14,261 nt of DNA from DAISJD01 sp036821645 (lineage in GTDB: Bacteria; Pseudomonadota; Alphaproteobacteria; ATCC43930; CGMCC-115725), in assembly GCA_036821645.1 (NCBI GenBank), contig DAISJD010000083.1, positions 1-14,261 of the forward strand, read 5' to 3'. Below are positions 12,692 through 14,261 of the stretch, piece after piece. Position numbers and translations under genes: made by a program. The notes under the pieces were generated by a model. That model was not told the origin of the DNA and ran no database searches. It worked only from the letters and a program-made list of their open reading frames with translations. Numbering within the stretch: position 1 is the first letter of the stretch; each line of letters starts with the position of its first letter.

Positions 12692-14261
12692 ACGGCCCTT
12701 GGCATCTTTTAACCCGCCGCCGCTTCCTGCCCCTGCTCATCACCCAAATCGGCGGTGGTCTCGTCGACAATCTTGCCAAAAGCGCTTTTTTGGCTCTCCT
12801 GACCTTCGGCACGATCGCGGGCGGTTCCGCCGATCCGAAAAGCCTTGCAGCACTCGCCGGGGCCTGTCTCATCATCCCGTTTGCCCTTTTTTCGGGTACG
12901 GCCGGGCAATTGGCCGATCGCTATGATCGTCGCCGTCTGTTGATCATTCTGAAATCCGTCGAACTCGTCACCATGATCGTCACGGCGGCCACCCTCCTGA
13001 CCGGCAGCATCCCCCTCTGTCTCATTGCCTTGTTCCTCGTCGGGACCCAGGCGACATTCGGCAGTCCGGTCAAATTCGCCTTGATGCCTTTTCACCTCGC
13101 CCCCGACGAATTGATCGACGGGAACGCGTTGATGGAGGGGTTCACGTATCTTGCCATTTTGGGCGGCACCTTGGCGGGTGGCATCGCCACCGCCTTTTCG
13201 TGGGGGACCGAAGCCGCCTGCCTGCTCCTCGTGGCATTGGGCGTCATCGGCCTCATCGCCGCCTTCTGCGTGCCGCCGGCCCCGGCCCCGGATCCATATC
13301 TCGCCGTCATCTGGAACCCGATCCCCTCGACCCGCGATATTCTGCGCGCGGCCCACGATGACCGCAAAGTCTGGCAATCGATTCTCGCCGCTTCTTGGTT
13401 TTGGTTGGTCGGATCGGTGCTGTTGACCCAGTTTCCGGCCCTTGCCAAAGAAATCATGCGGGGCGATGAAGCGGTCCTGACCCTGTTGCTGGTTCTGTTT
13501 TCCGTCGGGATCGGGATCGGATCGCTCTTGTGCGGGCGGCTGATGCGGGGACGGATCGACGGGCGCTATGTGGCGGCGGCGGCGGCGGCCATGGGGATTG
13601 CCTGCGTCGATCTGGCGACGGCAACCCATGGTTTTATCGCTGGCGAAGCCCTCACCCCGATCGATTTAATGCTGCGGGCGGACGGCCTCAGGCTCTTGAT
13701 CGATCTCACCCTCATCGCAATTGCGGGCGGCGTCTTCGTCGTGCCGCTTTATGCCATCATCCAATCGCGCACCCCAAACCATGAACAGGCCCGGGCCATT
13801 GCCGCCAACAATGTGCTGAACGCGATCTTCATGGTGGCAGGGGCCGCGATCACCGCACTCGCCTTTGCCTTGGGCAGCGGCCTCGACGATATTTTCACCC
13901 TGCTGGGCGTCGGCTGCTTCATCGCCGCCCTTTATTCGCTCAGTCTTCTCCCGATCCCGTTCATCCCGCTTTTGGTCAAGCTTTGGTTCACCTATTGCTA
14001 CAAGGTACGGGTGATCGGGCTTGAACATTATCCGCACAATGCCCCCCGCGCCCTCATCGTGGCCAATCATCTCTCGTTCATGGACGGCGCGCTGCTTGCG
14101 GCTTTTCTGCCCGCCCGTCTCACCTTCACCGTCAATAGCTTCGTCGCGGTGAAATGGTGGGCGAAACCGTTTTTGGAAGCGGTCGAACTGTTCCCGATCG
14201 ACCCCTCGAAGCCGATGTCGATGAAATCCTTCATCAAGGCTCTGAAGGGTGAGGATGGGAT
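12688..14261 (+). CDS. LplT-like MFS transporter fused to acyltransferase (Aas type), 3' end missing
   Basis: The frame is open from ATG 12688 to the right edge, 524 codons with no stop. Residues 1 to about 430 are an MFS transporter of about 12 membrane segments, with TQIGGGLVDNLAKSAF (19-34) and the loop motif GQLADRYDRRRL (73-84). A segment around 120-133 (TQATFGSPVKFALMP) resembles the lysophospholipid transporter LplT. From about 437 a PlsC-type 1-acylglycerol acyltransferase domain begins; ANHLSFMDG carries the catalytic HX4D (H461, D466). In E. coli lplT and aas are separate genes that import and reacylate 2-acyl lysophospholipids. In several bacteria they form one protein ending in an acyl-ACP/CoA ligase domain, which would lie past the edge here. 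It starts inside the tetR stop codon with GGAGAG about 6 nt upstream. A long antisense frame here is a shadow. The substrate is inferred. Confidence 0.9.
   Translation, partial: MNGPWHLLTRRRFLPLLITQIGGGLVDNLAKSAFLALLTFGTIAGGSADPKSLAALAGACLIIPFALFSGTAGQLADRYDRRRLLIILKSVELVTMIVTAATLLTGSIPLCLIALFLVGTQATFGSPVKFALMPFHLAPDELIDGNALMEGFTYLAILGGTLAGGIATAFSWGTEAACLLLVALGVIGLIAAFCVPPAPAPDPYLAVIWNPIPSTRDILRAAHDDRKVWQSILAASWFWLVGSVLLTQFPALAKEIMRGDEAVLTLLLVLFSVGIGIGSLLCGRLMRGRIDGRYVAAAAAAMGIACVDLATATHGFIAGEALTPIDLMLRADGLRLLIDLTLIAIAGGVFVVPLYAIIQSRTPNHEQARAIAANNVLNAIFMVAGAAITALAFALGSGLDDIFTLLGVGCFIAALYSLSLLPIPFIPLLVKLWFTYCYKVRVIGLEHYPHNAPRALIVANHLSFMDGALLAAFLPARLTFTVNSFVAVKWWAKPFLEAVELFPIDPSKPMSMKSFIKALKGEDG

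Noticed and set aside
12709..13629. 306-codon minus-strand frame in the right-hand part
   Set aside because: Its product is a low-complexity mix of Gly, Arg, Asp and Gln. The plus strand carries a clear transporter/acyltransferase frame over the same bases.
1..14261. Mobile elements, CRISPR, toxin-antitoxin or defence genes
   Set aside because: No transposase, integrase, repeat-spacer array, terminal repeats or recognisable defence domains were found; gene content is core chromosomal.

Overview
This window looks like ordinary chromosome from a GC-rich alphaproteobacterium, most likely of the Rhodospirillales type. The evidence is a BamF/DUF3035 lipoprotein (an alphaproteobacterial family), a MutL carrying its own endonuclease motif, the ileS-lspA-bamF-M16-M16 order, and many GTG starts with short or weak Shine-Dalgarno sites. 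The lineage is inferred from gene content and was not tested by a search. There is no sign of a mobile element, CRISPR array, prophage, tRNA or rRNA, and no clear new defence or biosynthetic system. The points worth a second look are regulatory.

Layout, left to right. (a) 1-175: the first 14 codons of a leftward gene, behind a promoter-like stretch with repeated GTTC/GAAC half-sites that resemble, but do not match, the alphaproteobacterial LexA box. (b) 176-2053: mutL on the minus strand, divergent from a HAD phosphatase at 2127-2804. (c) 2805-5557: two M16 zinc-peptidase-family genes on the minus strand with a 4-base overlap. One is catalytic and one lacks the zinc motif; both have signal peptides. 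The stop of the second abuts the stop of the convergent HAD gene. (d) 5558-5766: a 16-bp tandem repeat and a 30-nt perfect palindrome that probably terminates the next operon. (e) 5767-9703: ileS, lspA and a bamF-like lipoprotein gene as one minus-strand operon. Isoleucyl-tRNA synthetase is thus linked to the lipoprotein signal peptidase, and that to a lipoprotein of outer-membrane beta-barrel assembly. (f) 9704-10028: the ileS leader, with a good promoter, a possible leaderless 23-codon ORF and a GC-rich hairpin, then the terminator of the next operon. (g) 10029-11786: an L,D-transpeptidase and a Tat-exported DUF882/M15 peptidase like E. coli MepK, a cell-wall remodelling pair in the same order as E. 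coli ycbB-ycbK. (h) 11787-14261: a divergent plus-strand operon of a TetR regulator and a large LplT-like transporter/acyltransferase fusion (Aas type) that runs off the right edge. The regulator start lies in a 44-nt near-perfect palindrome, a strong candidate operator.

Most of the genes serve the cell envelope: lipoprotein maturation, barrel assembly, periplasmic proteolysis, peptidoglycan cross-linking and trimming, and phospholipid reacylation. Mismatch repair and Ile-tRNA charging are the housekeeping exceptions. Long open frames antisense to almost every gene are GC-driven shadows and are not annotated.
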